Assembly (NCBI RefSeq): GCF_038396675.1
Contig: NC_088921.1
Location: forward strand, 46,887,001-46,951,000
Reading direction: 5' to 3'
Length of the DNA: 64,000 nt
DNA from: Hydra vulgaris
Lineage: Eukaryota; Cnidaria; Hydrozoa; Anthoathecata; Hydridae
Numbering within the stretch: position 1 is the first letter of the stretch; the number at the start of each line of letters is the position of its first letter. The notes beneath the pieces were generated by a model, which was not told where the DNA came from, did no database searches, and was given only the letters and a program-made list of their open reading frames with translations. The translations under genes were made by a program, and so were the position numbers. This document shows positions 43,300-54,129 of this stretch, one piece after another.

Positions 43300-44984
43300 C
43301 AATATATTTATTACAAAATTGTTATTACACGACCAGACAAAGGAAATGGTATAATTGTTCTTAATAAAATTGATTATATAAATTCATTACATAATATTAT
43401 AAGTAATAAGACTAAATTTAAAGAATTAAAAGAGGATCCAACTATAAAAAGAGAAATATCTTTACAAGGGTATCTTAGAAAACTTTATAAGCTTAAATGT
43501 TTTGAAAAAGACATTTACACTAAAATCTATCCTGTAGGATCTCAACCTGCGAGAAATTTACGCGCTACCTAAGATGCACAAAGTTAGTAAAGATAGTTCT
43601 CTTCCAACATTTCGACCTATCATCTCAACAATCGGAACATATAACTACAACCTTGCCAAACATCTCTCTCATTTATTGTCTCCATATATACCTAAACTAT
43701 TTTGCACTTTAGACTCATTTTCTTTTGTTGAAGAATTAAAACAAATTAATGTAACTAATAAATTTATTGTTTCATATGATGTTGAAAGTTTGTTCACGAA
43801 TATTCCTCTTAAAGAAACCATCAACATTGCAACTGATTTATTTTTTAAAGATAAAACTAACTCAAAACGTTTTTCAAAAGTTCAATTTAAAAAATTACTT
43901 CAGATTTCCACATCCGGTTCACATTTTCTATTTGGCGGTAAATATTACGATCAAACAGATGGCGTTGCTATGGGTTCTCCTTTAGCGCCCATCTTAGCTA
44001 ATATTTTCGTCGGTTATCATGAACAAACATAGGTCAATAACTGCTCTTTTACAGCACCATTTTTTTATAAACGGTATGTCGATGACATAATTGCTATTTT
44101 TAATTCTGAATATGAAGCTCAAGAATTTTTCAAACACCTCAATAAACAACATAAAAATTTGAAATTTACTATGGAAAAAGAACAAGATAACCAGATTGCT
44201 TTTTTAGATGTACTTATTAAAAAATCCAATTCGTTTACGACTTCAGTTTATCACAAAAAAACGTATACAGGTCTTTTACAAAATTTTTTTTAGTTTTATT
44301 CCCTCTTGCTACAAATTTGGACTTGTTCGGTGTTTGATTGATCGTACATTTAAAATTAATAATTCTTGGTTTGGTTTTGATCAAGATATTAAGAATCTAT
44401 CATTAGTTTTACAAAATAATAAATTTCCACAAAAAATTATTGACTATGAAATTAAATCCTATATTGATAAGAAAATGAACCCATCTGTGTCTAACATTGT
44501 TAATAGCTTAAATATAAGATACTTTAAGCTTCCATACATTGGAATGTACTCTAATTACAGTAAAAGTAAAATTTCAAAAATTGTTCATAAATATTGCAAG
44601 GATATTCTAATAAAATTAATTTTCACTACTAATAAAATACAAGATTGTTTTTGCTTAAAAGAGTCACTTCCTAAACTGCTTAAATCTCATGTTGTCTATA
44701 AATTTTCTTGCGCTGGCTGTAATGCCAGTTATATTGGAGAAACCTCCAGACACTTGGCAACTAGAATAAATGAGCACCTTAAAAGTGATAAACAATCTCA
44801 TATATTTAAACACTTAAATGTATCTCTTAATTGCAAAAATTTGGCTAACTGTGATTCTTTTGAGATTTTGGATAATGCCCCAAACAAACACAAATTAAAG
44901 ATAAAAGAAGCCCTCCACATTAAATGGGAAAGTCCCTCACTTAATAAACAAGCTTTACATTATACTATAAACTTATCAATTTAA
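43300..44984 (+). pseudogene. Penelope-type RT plus GIY-YIG endonuclease, frameshifted
   Basis: The N-terminal frame reads ITRPDKGNGIIVLNKIDYIN and GSQPAR. One extra A near 43552 shifts to LPKMHKVSKDSSLPTFRPII, then SYDVESLFTNIPLKETI and TDGVAMGSPLAPILANIF. A stop at 44030-44032 is bypassed in another frame by FYKRYVDDIIAIFNSEYEAQ, with the catalytic YVDD, and KFTMEKEQDNQIAFLDVLI. From 44208 the frame is open again to the stop at 44982-44984 with the endonuclease VVYKFSCAGCNASYIGETSR and RINEHL. All diagnostic Penelope motifs are present, but at least three frame breaks make this copy non-autonomous. Confidence 0.9.
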
Positions 44985-44996
44985 TTTTACTGTCAG

Positions 44997-45003
<7 letters not shown>

Positions 45004-45079
<76 letters not shown>
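45004..45079. repeat. (TA)n microsatellite inside the Penelope element
   Basis: About 38 TA units just after the endonuclease stop codon. Confidence 0.98.
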
Positions 45080-45082
<3 letters not shown>

Positions 45083-45190
45083 GTTATTTACCGAGTTATT
45101 TTGTAATAAATATATTGGTTTATTATGTATAATTTTTTGTCCGTTAATATTTCTCTCTAAAGACTTCTATTTTTTAATATATATTTCAGA

Positions 45191-45262
45191 GTTTTTTATT
45201 ATTGTAAAATAATCTTTTGAAAATGTAAATAAAGTTTTACGAAACATGTCAAGAATAAAAAA
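45191..45262 (+). ncRNA. Degenerate hammerhead-like structure in the Penelope terminal repeat
   Basis: Candidate helix I strands GTTTTTTATT...CTT and AAG AATAAAAAAC are complementary around an internal loop. Stem II GTAAA/TTTAC encloses a 6-nt loop, followed by GAAA, CATG and TC. The expected CUGAUGA is replaced by TTGAAAA(T), so C3 and G8 are lost, although as a U-A pair. The inverted copy at the left end has TTAAAAA. This looks like a decayed hammerhead rather than an active one. Confidence 0.35.
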
Positions 45263-45312
45263 CATCGTGTTATTTTTAGAAATAATTACTTATTTTATGC
45301 TATTACGACGTT

Positions 45313-45316
<4 letters not shown>

Positions 45317-45390
<74 letters not shown>
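45317..45390. repeat. (TA)n microsatellite
   Basis: About 37 TA units on the right side of the Penelope element. Confidence 0.98.
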
Positions 45391-45393
<3 letters not shown>

Positions 45394-45424
45394 TACATTA
45401 TTTTATATCCAATAATTTTATAAA

Positions 45425-45677
45425 TGGATGGTGTAAAGGCCAAGTGGACTAACCCTTCAATTTTCGGTTTTTATTATTATTGCGTTTCTGCATTAATAAG
45501 ATTATGTTTTAGGTATAACCAAGTGGACTAACCCATCAACAACATAGATTATTGTTAAAAATTATTTAATTGTTATTATTATTTTTCTATTAAATACAAT
45601 TTACAATTAATTAAAAAAACTGTCTTCTGAACAATTTCAAAAATTGAGGTTAGTCCACTTGGCCTTAACACCATCCA
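45425..45677. mobile_element. 253-bp MITE with 31-bp TIRs
   Basis: The left end TGGATGGTGTAAAGGCCAAG..TGGACTAACC is matched in inverted form by the right end (GGTTAGTCCACTTGGCCTTA..ACACCATCCA) with one mismatch. A third copy of CCAAGTGGACTAACCC lies inside at about 45520. There is no coding capacity. Flanking AAAT on both sides could be a 4-bp target duplication if the TIR starts one base in, but the superfamily is uncertain. Confidence 0.88.
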
Positions 45678-45766
45678 AATATAAACTATACTTATAATAT
45701 TATTATAAGTACAGTTTATACTTACTAGATGTTATTACTAGAATTATATGTATATGAGTGTATATA

Positions 45767-45809
45767 CTTCTGTAGGTTCATCATAATCTTCCTGATGAAC
45801 TTACAGAAG
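45767..45809. repeat. 17-bp-arm hairpin near (TA)n
   Basis: CTTCTGTAGGTTCATCA and TGATGAACTTACAGAAG pair except one G-T position, with a 9-nt loop. It is followed at 45873 by a (TA)n array. Confidence 0.88.
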
Positions 45810-45868
45810 GAGGAACTGTCTGTCGAATAAAGTATCAGATAAGTGTTTCTACTAATTTATATATATAC

Positions 45869-45872
<4 letters not shown>

Positions 45873-45945
<73 letters not shown>
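45873..45945. repeat. (TA)n microsatellite flanked by an inverted repeat
   Basis: A TA array with CTACTAATTTATAT on its left and the complement ATATAAATTAGTAG on its right. Confidence 0.95.
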
Positions 45946-45952
<7 letters not shown>

Positions 45953-46089
45953 AATTAGTAGGTGTTGTACTGGTGTAATGTATCTATATGGTATAAAAAT
46001 AATGATTCATTAATTATTAATTCACTTATGAAATGAGTAAGTTGACATAAATTCTATATAACTTTTTAACTTATATTTATGAAATGATA

Positions 46090-46434
46090 ATGGCAATTGG
46101 TTTTTTTATTTCAAGTTTATTTTCAAAGCTGGTTTTACCGAACTTCAAAAAACGACTTGAAATCTGATTTTTTAAGAACGAATTCATTTCAAGTTTGTTT
46201 CTCGCATTACACTTTAGTCAAACTTCGGACTTGAAGTATAACTTGAAATTTCAAGTTCGCTTATTGCATTCGGAAAAGATTTTTGTTTTTTTCAAGTTGG
46301 CTTTTCAAGTCTAACTTCAAAACGGCCGGTTTTCAACTACAGTTTCAGTTCAAGTTCGCTCTTTGCATTTAAGTTAAATTTCCGATTTGAAGTATGACTT
46401 CAGATTTCAAGTTCGTTTCTTGCATTCCACCTTA
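46090..46434 (-). repeat. Sub-terminal repeats, possible transposon right end
   Basis: Repeated TTCAAGTTCG(C/T)TTCTTGCATT motifs with intervening ACTTGAAGTATAACTTGAAA. The outermost copy ends in CATTCCACCTTA, the inverted counterpart of the sequence at 40757-40850. Confidence 0.55.
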
Positions 46435-46859
46435 ATTACTAGTAATTTCCTTCTTTACTATTATTATAATTTTTTTTATTTTGCGTTTGTGTTTGTATTT
46501 ATAGATAAAAAATTTAGATTAATTTTAATAAAATTTTAGTATTTGTAGAAGATATTTGGAGATATCATTAAACATGGTTTAAAGTTATTTTTAAGAGAGT
46601 TTTTTATTTATTTTTTGAATCAATAAAAGTAAATAAATTTGTTTGTGCTCAAGATGAAGTTTTTTAATAATAATTTTATGGGAGTTAAAGTTACTATATT
46701 TTTTCAAACTTTTAATTTTGTCTATTAAATAATTGCATTGATATTGACTACGATATTTAAAAGAAATTCGTGAAAGGTTTGTTTTTTTAAAAGGTACCTT
46801 AAATTTCCCGTTTGCTATTGTGTCGTATCTATTTTTGCTTTTTTGATTAAAATGTTTTG

Positions 46860-48110
46860 ATGAAAATGAGAAGGATTAAGTCCAATTTAATATTTTAGAA
46901 TAAACATCAAACTTTTAAATATGCTGATTTAGCAAATACTTAATGCTTTTACAGGTTTTTAAATTATTTTCCTTACAATAAATTATTCTTACAGCATGTT
47001 TTTGATTTCGATAGAGCGTGGCCATTATGGATTTATGGGTACTTGTCCATGCAGCATTGGCGTATATATAATAACATTGTATTAGCGAGAAGTACACAAA
47101 CTTTAGATTTTTTTTGCTACAGTTTAGAGCTAGCTCTACACTGTCGCAAAAAAAATCTTTGTAGAGTATCCCAATGTTTTTTGAAATTTTGGTGTTTATG
47201 TGCGCTTTCCATGAGGTGTTACCATCGATAAGTATCCCTAAAAACTTTATTGATTGGCTTCTCTTGATTTTTTTATTATCTATTTTTAGCGAAGGTAATT
47301 AGAGGGGAAATTTTTTATGATTGGAATGAAAAAGATTGTGTTTGGTTTTTTCTGCATTTAGTGATAGCTTTTTGGAATTAAACCAGTTGCTTAGTTTTTC
47401 AAATTTAATATTTGCAGTTTTAAAGATTTCTGTAATAGATGTAAATGTAGAAAATAAGCTAGTATCATTGGCAAGCATAATGACATCTATTATACTTGAG
47501 TTATTTGAAAGATCATTATTGTATGTTAGGAACAAGAAGGGTGTAAGAATGGAATCTTCAAGGAGACCGCACTTTATTTTGAGTAATTTTGATGGGTTTT
47601 TTTTTATAGGTAATAATGGATTGTTGTCTGTTCATCAGAACAGACAACAAAGTTAAACTTTTACAAATAAAACCAAACTTTTCACCGATTTAAGACCACA
47701 TTTTTTTTATCCTATATTTTTCCATTTTTTTAAGTAGGATTAAATGATATACAGTTTGAAAAGCTTTAGATAAATCAAAAAAGACTCCAAGTACATTTTA
47801 TTTAAAAAAGAATTACTTATGTTATTTATAAGATCTAGAATTGAATGCTTGGTTAAGTGTTTATTTTGGAAACCGAATTATTTTTTATTTAAAAAATTGT
47901 TAATTTTTGGTATCTAGATAATTCATTGTAAATTACTCGTTCTAAAAATTTTGAAAATACCCGGAAGTGCTAATATGGGTCTGTAGTTGTGTAGTGTCAA
48001 TAAACCCCGGTTATTAGTATTGTAACTTTTGCTATTTTTATCTTATCCAGTACTGATCCAGTAATAATTAAAGTTTTTAAAATATTTAAAATGGTTTTTT
48101 CAATCACCGG
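46860..48110 (-). pseudogene. Decayed CR1-like reverse transcriptase
   Basis: Minus-strand fragments in several frames follow RT order: NYRPILALPGIFKI (about 47980), FDLSKAFQTVYHLI (about 47760), FLTYNNDLSNNS, MLANDTSLFSTF (in place of the catalytic FADD block), LSNWFNSKKLSLNAEKTK (about 47370) and YFSLIQCYYIYANAAWTS (about 47060). The frame is lost many times. No 3' stem-loop was found next to it. Confidence 0.8.
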
Positions 48111-48124
48111 AAAGAAATTTACAA

Positions 48125-48285
48125 CTACATTTTTTTTTTCATTACATTTTTTTAATTTTATTTTATTTTTAATTTCGCCGTAGAAAGTTATAATTTATAA
48201 AATAATATAAATAATAAAACCAATGGCTGGAGCAAGAAGAAGTCATCAGATTGTCTTATCACCGACCCCTATTATGGCTTCATCA
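48125..48285 (-). mobile_element. LINE 3' tail
   Basis: A T-rich run is followed by AT-rich UTR and the terminal stem-loop at 48226-48270. The sense strand reads GGGTCGGTGATAAGACAATC and then TGACTTCTTCTTGCTCC. This copy is the one most similar to the SINE tail. It lies upstream of the decayed RT at 46860-48110 and seems to be a separate insertion. Confidence 0.75.
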
Positions 48286-49029
48286 CAGGTTTCTCACAAC
48301 AAAATATACAAAACCGTGATAAATGCTTGCGACAAAATATATATATAAAATGCGTCAAAATACGTTTCATAACTGATATAACTTTTAAGATATAAATTCT
48401 TTTTAAAAAAGAAATTTAGAATAAATTTTTATTTATTATTTGATTTTATGCAATAATTAGAATATTTGATACTTAAAATCTATTGGTGGTAAATTATGAT
48501 AAAACATTTTCATCGTTTGATGACAGAAATAAATTAAAATAATTGTGAATTTCGTATAAATTATACATACTTAGAAAAATAGTTATTCACTGCGTACCCT
48601 ACCACCGAAAAATAATAAGAAAATGTTAGGAAGCTCTGTAAAGATAATATTTTGCGTTTGCTGACCACAACTAGTTAGGGTTTGCAGTTCAATAAACTAG
48701 TTAAAAATTGTATAATAAAAAGAAATTGCAATTTTATATAGGTTACCTTTTGATTTGATATGGTTTGTTGTCAGAAAAATTAGTTCAAAATTGCAAGCTT
48801 AATTAATGTGTTTTAAAAAACAGCTCAATCAATTTAACTTTTTAAAGGGGCCCTAATATTATAAAAAAAAAAGTTGAAGTATATATGTTTAAACTCCCTT
48901 TTTTGAGACCCAACACGACGTAGGACCCTGTTGAAAAGTAAAGATAATTAAGCTGTTGCTAAATATTTGAACAAAGCCATGAAATATGAAGGAGTTATTT
49001 TTTTCATCAATTAACTATCTGTATCTGTA

Positions 49030-49514
49030 ATTTTTTAAATTCATCTATTTCATTGCATGTACCGTTAACATTTAATAGAAAAAATAATATCCAACCTCTA
49101 GCCATCCAAAAAATAGCCTCCAAAAAACGTATTCTCTATAGAGATTACAAAAGAACAGGTAATCCATCTTTTCATGTTAAATTTAAGAACTACTCTCGTT
49201 TATATGATGCAGAAGTTCAAAAAAATTGCATTTCGAGAGAGAAAGATTTAGTCGTCAAATCCAATATCACTGAGTTTTACTCTTCGTAATCAAAAAATCC
49301 AAATGCTGTAACTCTGTTACGTCATTACTTCAAACTGATGGTTTGAAGTAATGGATCTTATTGCAGATGATTGTGAAAAATCGCAACTTTTGAACAACTT
49401 TTTTGGCTCTGTGTTTGTTACTGACAATGATATTGCACCAATCTTAGATTTACCACAACACAAAAATTTTAAATAATATTATGTTTCCTTACAATTCTGT
49501 TGTTTCTGGAAAAC
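49030..49514 (+). pseudogene. Left half of an older plus-strand LINE
   Basis: The frames read QPLAIQKIASKKRILYRDYK and DAEVQKNCISREKDLVVKSN, a typical linker between endonuclease and RT, then after stops DDCEKSQLLNNFFGSVFVTD and IMFPYNSVVSGKL. Sequence is cut at about 49514 by the minus-strand LINE, and RT resumes at about 52916. The endonuclease domain is missing, so the fragment is 5'-truncated or eroded. Confidence 0.75.
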
Positions 49515-52500
49515 TTTTTTTTTTTTTTTGTTTTTTTTTGTTTTTTTTTTGTTTACATTTGACGTAATATATATAAATTACATATTTTTTTGCAAATACA
49601 AACAAGGCTTCTAAAAGAAGATCAAATGATCTTATCGTCAGAAGCCTTTTACAGAACAGAGTACGTAAAGTATTATAAAAACGCCTTTTTACAATAAGAG
49701 AACGTAAAAAATTAACATAAAAATATTAAAATAGCACTGAGACAAATAGAAAAAAATTGGCAACAAAATATATAAAATGTATAAAACAAAGATTGAACAT
49801 ACATTTCAAAATTATTATATATCATAAGACAAATTAAAAATATTCTAAGATATTTTCAATAGAGAGAATGAGATCTTTTAATTTAATTTTAAAAACAGAA
49901 TAAGTTAGGGGTAAGCCGAAGTTAGGCAAAATAATTTTGTTCCAGAGATGAGCTGCACGATATGTGATACAGAATTGATTGAACTTTGTTCGACAGAGTG
50001 GTTTATTTAAATAGTTATTATTCCTCATGTTAAACTTGCTTAGAGGTTTCAAAATAAAAAGGTCTTTAAAAATTAAAGGAGATAAATCATACTTCCACAT
50101 ATAAACAAAAGATAAATTTTTATATACGTTTAGTTTATAAACATTGAGGATTTTCATTTGATTGAAAAATATTGAGGAATTTGAGAACCGATCCGCAAAA
50201 TTAATTACACGGATCGCATGTTTCTGACGGCGATGGAGACATTGTAACTTACTTTGATCAGTACTACCCCAGGCAATAATTCCATAACTTATATAACTAT
50301 GAATAAAAGAATGATAAAGTTTAGTTAAATTATTTTTATCTAAATGAGTACGCGCCTTATATAGAATTCCAATACTTTTTGAAACTTTCGAGCAGACATA
50401 GTTAATATGATGTTTCCATGTGATGTTCTCGTCAATGAAAACCCCCAGGTATTTAGTTACAGAATCTCTTTTTATTTCATTATGGTCAATAAAAATTTTT
50501 GGTAAATTTTGGGGTAGAGAACGTTTTTTGGAGAGCGGGTGGAAAAAAATCCATTTTGTTTTGTTTACATTTAATGTTAATTTGTTACTTTTAAACCATT
50601 TAGATATGTTTTGAAGTTCTTTGTTCATAACGGAGAATAGTAGGTAGATGTCACTGTTAGATAGAAATAAGTTTATGTCATCAGCAAACATAATACTTAG
50701 AAGATTTGATGCTTTATGCAAGTCGTTGATATATATTAAGAACAAAAGAGGGCCTAAGATGGAACCTTGCGGAACACCACAGGAAACATTTAAAAACTGT
50801 GTATGATTAAGATCATTACAAGAAACAAATTGTTTTCTGTTGGATAAATAACTTTGAAACCATTTACTAACTCTTTCATTTATTCCGTAATAATTAAGTT
50901 TATAAAGTAAAATATCACGATCCACAGTATCAAATGCTTTTGAAAGATCGATAAAAATTCCTAATGTAAATTGAGATTTTTCAAAAGAATTGGAAATCTC
51001 ACGTACCAACTGAATAATTGCATGCTCGGTTGAGTTATTCTTCTTAAAGCCAAACTGATTGTTGTATAATAAATTATTTAAACTAAAATAATTAAATACT
51101 CTATTGAACATGATTCTTTCTAGTATTTTTGAAAATATAGATAAGATAGAAATAGGCCGGTAATTACTAATGTCAGATTTGTCACCACCTTTAAATAGTG
51201 GAATAACTTTAGCAATTTTCAATTGATCAGGAAAGACTCCTTGTTCGATTGATGATTTAAAGACTTTAAAAAGAATATATTTTAATTGTTCATAGCAATC
51301 TATAATTATGTTACCATTGATTTCGTCCGGTCCAACTGCTTTATTTTTTTTTAGTGTTTTGAAGGCTTTTTCGAACTCATCAAATAGTAACTCTTTAGAT
51401 AACTCATCCGAGTGAATGCAATTATCCATCGGTACTAGAAAATCTTTAAATGATGTTTCAGTGTTAGGAATTAATTTAGATAATTTAGGGCCAATTTCAA
51501 CAAAGAATTTGTTAAATTCGTGAGCTATTGTTTGAGAATTAATTATATTATTGTTATCTACTTTGATCATGTGTGGCAGGGAACCTGAGCACGGTTTTGA
51601 TTTACCGATAATTTCTTTTATTATTTCCCAGGAGCGTTTACAAGTATTTTTGGCTTTATTGAGAATTTTAGAATAGTAATGTTTTTTTAAGTTTTTTCGA
51701 ACTTTTTCAAAAAGATTTTTGTAGTCTTTGTATATTTTCTCATTGGCGAATGATTTGTTTTTTAGATATTTTATGTATAATTTCTGCTTAACTTTTGATG
51801 ATTTTATTAAACCTTTGGTAATCCAGGGAGAATTAATGTTTTTTTGATTTAATGTTTTTTCATGTAAAGGAAAATTGGCATCATAAACTGAGTAAAATGT
51901 ATTAAAAAAATCATCGTAAATTTTGTTTGCGTTATCACTAAAGTCGATGTTCTTCCAATGAAGTAATGATAATTGTGTTTTAAATTGCTCAACATTTTTT
52001 CGGTTAAAGTTGCGTAATTTAACTTTTAAGTTAGTTTTGGTCATAATTTTAGAGTTGTTTATGATAAAAAAGATAGGGAAGTGGTCAGATATGTCTGTTT
52101 TTAAAATACCTTTATTTAAGTCACTGTTAAAAATATCAGTTGTTAGAATGTTATCAATTAGAGTAGCCGATTTAGGAGTTACTCTGGTAGGGCGATTTAT
52201 TAAAGGAATGGCTCCCATTTCAAAAATAGAATCATAAAAATTTTTAACTTTAATGTCCGTAAAGTAATGGAAGCAATTCATATTGAAATCCCCTAGAATA
52301 AAATTCTTTTTTTTTTCAAGAATGCCTATTTTGAAAAGGTTTTCTTCAAAATACATGCTCATGTTTTCGGCCACACCATTTGGGGGCCTATAGCAACAGC
52401 TCAGTAAAATGTTTTGTGATTGATTGTTTAGAATTTCAATAGTTAAAATTTCTTTGTCGCCGTCAGAAACACTCAAATCATTCCTAATATAATGCGCAAT

Positions 52501-52912
52501 ATTTTTCTTTACATAAATAAGAACTCCTCCACCGCGTTTATTGATAAGTCTCTCTTGAGAAATTAAATCAAAGTAAGGAAGATTAAAATTTGAAGTAGTT
52601 TTTAAATCTTTTTCAGTTATCCAGCTTTCGGTTAAACAAATAATATTAAAAAAATTGTTGGTTTCTTGTAACAAATTGAGAAGATTTTCAAAATTGCGGT
52701 TTAGGCTTCTAATATTTATATGAAGAATTCTTAGTTGATCAAACTTATTGCTTTTTGTATAATTATAAAAAAATTCTTCTAATTTGTTAGGATAGTAATA
52801 AGAACAATCCGTAATAATGTCATTGAAATAATTAATATCTGGATCAAATTTTTCATCAGATGCTGAAAAATTACAACTAAACGATTTAAAATCATTTGTT
52901 ACAGACATTTTG
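49515..52912 (-). mobile_element. CR1-like LINE with intact ORF2, inserted in an older LINE
   Basis: The element has an A-rich tail (T-runs at 49515-49548 on the plus strand), a 3' stem-loop (49606-49646, sense GATAAGATC ATTT GATCTTC closed by GGCTTCT/AGAAGCC), an intact ORF2 (49834-52908), and a 5' end within a few bases of the ORF2 ATG. It interrupts a plus-strand RT. Between the two halves of the host LINE a stretch of RT palm sequence is missing, so insertion was accompanied by a target deletion or later loss. Confidence 0.88.
49834..52908 (-). CDS. LINE ORF2: AP endonuclease plus reverse transcriptase, intact (1024 aa)
   Basis: The start is the ATG at 52908; the preceding open codons (to 52962) are antisense of the LINE it is inserted in. 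Endonuclease motifs are LHINIRSLNRNFENL, CLTESW, GGGVLIYVKK, CYRPPNG, LGDFNMN and SDHFP (D275, H276). A linker with SPWITKGLIKSSKVKQKLYI follows. RT motifs are NYRPISILSIFSKILERIMF, FIDLSKAFDTVD, CGVPQGSILGPLLFLIYIND and FADD (residues 741-744), then NVNKTKWIFFH and YLGVFIDENITWKHHI. Every catalytic block is present without a stop or frameshift. The protein nicks target DNA and reverse-transcribes LINE RNA (target-primed reverse transcription). Lack of an upstream ORF1 and promoter region means the copy is 5'-truncated and probably not transcribed on its own. Confidence 0.9.
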   Translation of the reverse strand: MSVTNDFKSFSCNFSASDEKFDPDINYFNDIITDCSYYYPNKLEEFFYNYTKSNKFDQLRILHINIRSLNRNFENLLNLLQETNNFFNIICLTESWITEKDLKTTSNFNLPYFDLISQERLINKRGGGVLIYVKKNIAHYIRNDLSVSDGDKEILTIEILNNQSQNILLSCCYRPPNGVAENMSMYFEENLFKIGILEKKKNFILGDFNMNCFHYFTDIKVKNFYDSIFEMGAIPLINRPTRVTPKSATLIDNILTTDIFNSDLNKGILKTDISDHFPIFFIINNSKIMTKTNLKVKLRNFNRKNVEQFKTQLSLLHWKNIDFSDNANKIYDDFFNTFYSVYDANFPLHEKTLNQKNINSPWITKGLIKSSKVKQKLYIKYLKNKSFANEKIYKDYKNLFEKVRKNLKKHYYSKILNKAKNTCKRSWEIIKEIIGKSKPCSGSLPHMIKVDNNNIINSQTIAHEFNKFFVEIGPKLSKLIPNTETSFKDFLVPMDNCIHSDELSKELLFDEFEKAFKTLKKNKAVGPDEINGNIIIDCYEQLKYILFKVFKSSIEQGVFPDQLKIAKVIPLFKGGDKSDISNYRPISILSIFSKILERIMFNRVFNYFSLNNLLYNNQFGFKKNNSTEHAIIQLVREISNSFEKSQFTLGIFIDLSKAFDTVDRDILLYKLNYYGINERVSKWFQSYLSNRKQFVSCNDLNHTQFLNVSCGVPQGSILGPLLFLIYINDLHKASNLLSIMFADDINLFLSNSDIYLLFSVMNKELQNISKWFKSNKLTLNVNKTKWIFFHPLSKKRSLPQNLPKIFIDHNEIKRDSVTKYLGVFIDENITWKHHINYVCSKVSKSIGILYKARTHLDKNNLTKLYHSFIHSYISYGIIAWGSTDQSKLQCLHRRQKHAIRVINFADRFSNSSIFFNQMKILNVYKLNVYKNLSFVYMWKYDLSPLIFKDLFILKPLSKFNMRNNNYLNKPLCRTKFNQFCITYRAAHLWNKIILPNFGLPLTYSVFKIKLKDLILSIENILEYF

Positions 52913-52915
52913 ATT

Positions 52916-53905
52916 GCAATAATATGTCCAATATTTAAAAAAGGAAACCCGTCGTTACCCACAAATTATAGACCTATTTCCATGACATGTATTTTTTGTA
53001 AAATTATGGAATCAATAATTACTGAAAGCGTTACAAGTTATTTACTCCTGAATAATTTCATTTCTGTGCATCAGTGCGGTTTCTTAAAGCGTAGATTCAC
53101 ATGTACACAGATGTTGACAACATTAAATGAGTGGACCACTGCTGTTGATAATAAAAAGATAGTTGATATCACCTATATAGACTTCGAAAAAGCCTTCGAT
53201 ACTCTATCTCACCCTAAGTTACTATTTAAACTGCGTTGTTACGGTATCAAGTATGAGTTGCTAAATTGGGTTACAAACTTCTTGACAAATCGTTCTCAAC
53301 GTGTTTGTATCAATGATTTATACTCAAACAACATTCATGTAAAAAGTGGAATACCTCAAGGAACTGTTTTGGGACCCATTTTATTTTTAATTTTTATAAA
53401 CGATATAACCTCATGTATTGAGGGGGATTGTGGAATTACGCTTTTTGCAGACAATAGCAAGTTGTACCAAGCAAGAAAAGACGAAAATAATATCAACCTT
53501 GTCAAAACTATAAAGAGAGTTTCACAATGGTCAAACAATTATCAACTCAATATATCTACCAAAAAATGTTTTCACCTACGATACGGAAAGAATCCATTAC
53601 CAGTACATTCATATTTGTTAGATATTAATGCGCCTATTGAATCAATTGACTCCATCAAAGACATTGGGATATTTATTTCTTCCGATATGAAATTTTCCAA
53701 TCACTGTTCTCATAATGCTAGCAAAGCAAGTTCTTGTGCTTACTTACTCTTAAAGTCTTTCATCAGTAATGATTCTCAACTTTTTATAAGAGCCTATAAA
53801 GTTTATACTCAACCAATTTTAGACTCATGTACCCCTGTGTGGAATCCTTATCTCTTAAAAGATATACGTCGGATACTAACAATATTAATAATAACAATAT
53901 TCTAA
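52916..53905 (+). pseudogene. Reverse transcriptase, right half of the interrupted plus-strand LINE
   Basis: The open frame holds IAIICPIFKKGNPSLPTNYR, ITYIDFEKAFDTLSHPKLLF, SGIPQGTVLGPILFLIFIND, LFADNSKLYQ (FADN in place of FADD) and STKKCFHLRYGKN. It ends abruptly in unrelated sequence at about 53870. It belongs to a different LINE lineage from the minus-strand CR1-like copies here (FEKAFDTLSH against DLSKAFDTVD). The catalytic Asp-to-Asn change and the interruption show it is dead. Confidence 0.85.
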
Positions 53906-53924
53906 CCACTTAACTATTTAAATT

Positions 53925-54115
53925 TTTATTTATTTCGCTGAAATAAGATTAAAATATGGGTGGTCCATATTTTATTTTGTACATAAACTGTAAAACAAGA
54001 TGCATGTTAATTTTGTATACATTAAACTCTCCAAGTTTGCATAAGAGAGGTTCACAATTCACTTTTTTACTTATTCAAAAGACAAATTTAGTCTATTTGA
54101 CATTCAAAGAGAGTT
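53925..54115 (-). pseudogene. CR1-like RT C-terminal fragment
   Basis: The minus strand reads NCEPLLCKLGEFNVYKINMH and LVLQFMYKIKYGPPIF, aligning with CEPLLRILGALNIYKINLHQ of the LINE at 19.5 kb. It is a short relic with an early stop. Confidence 0.75.
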
Positions 54116-54129
54116 TGAATGTCAAAAAA

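Noticed and set aside
45767-45850. CTGATGA at 45792-45798 as a third hammerhead
   Set aside because: No GAAA follows a plausible stem II (CGAATAAAG instead) and helix I cannot close; the CTGATGA is part of a simple hairpin arm.
52909-52962. Extension of the LINE ORF2 to a GTG start at 52962
   Set aside because: The extra codons are the exact antisense of the RT of the host LINE, and GTG is not a plausible eukaryotic start; the ATG at 52908 marks the element's own sequence.
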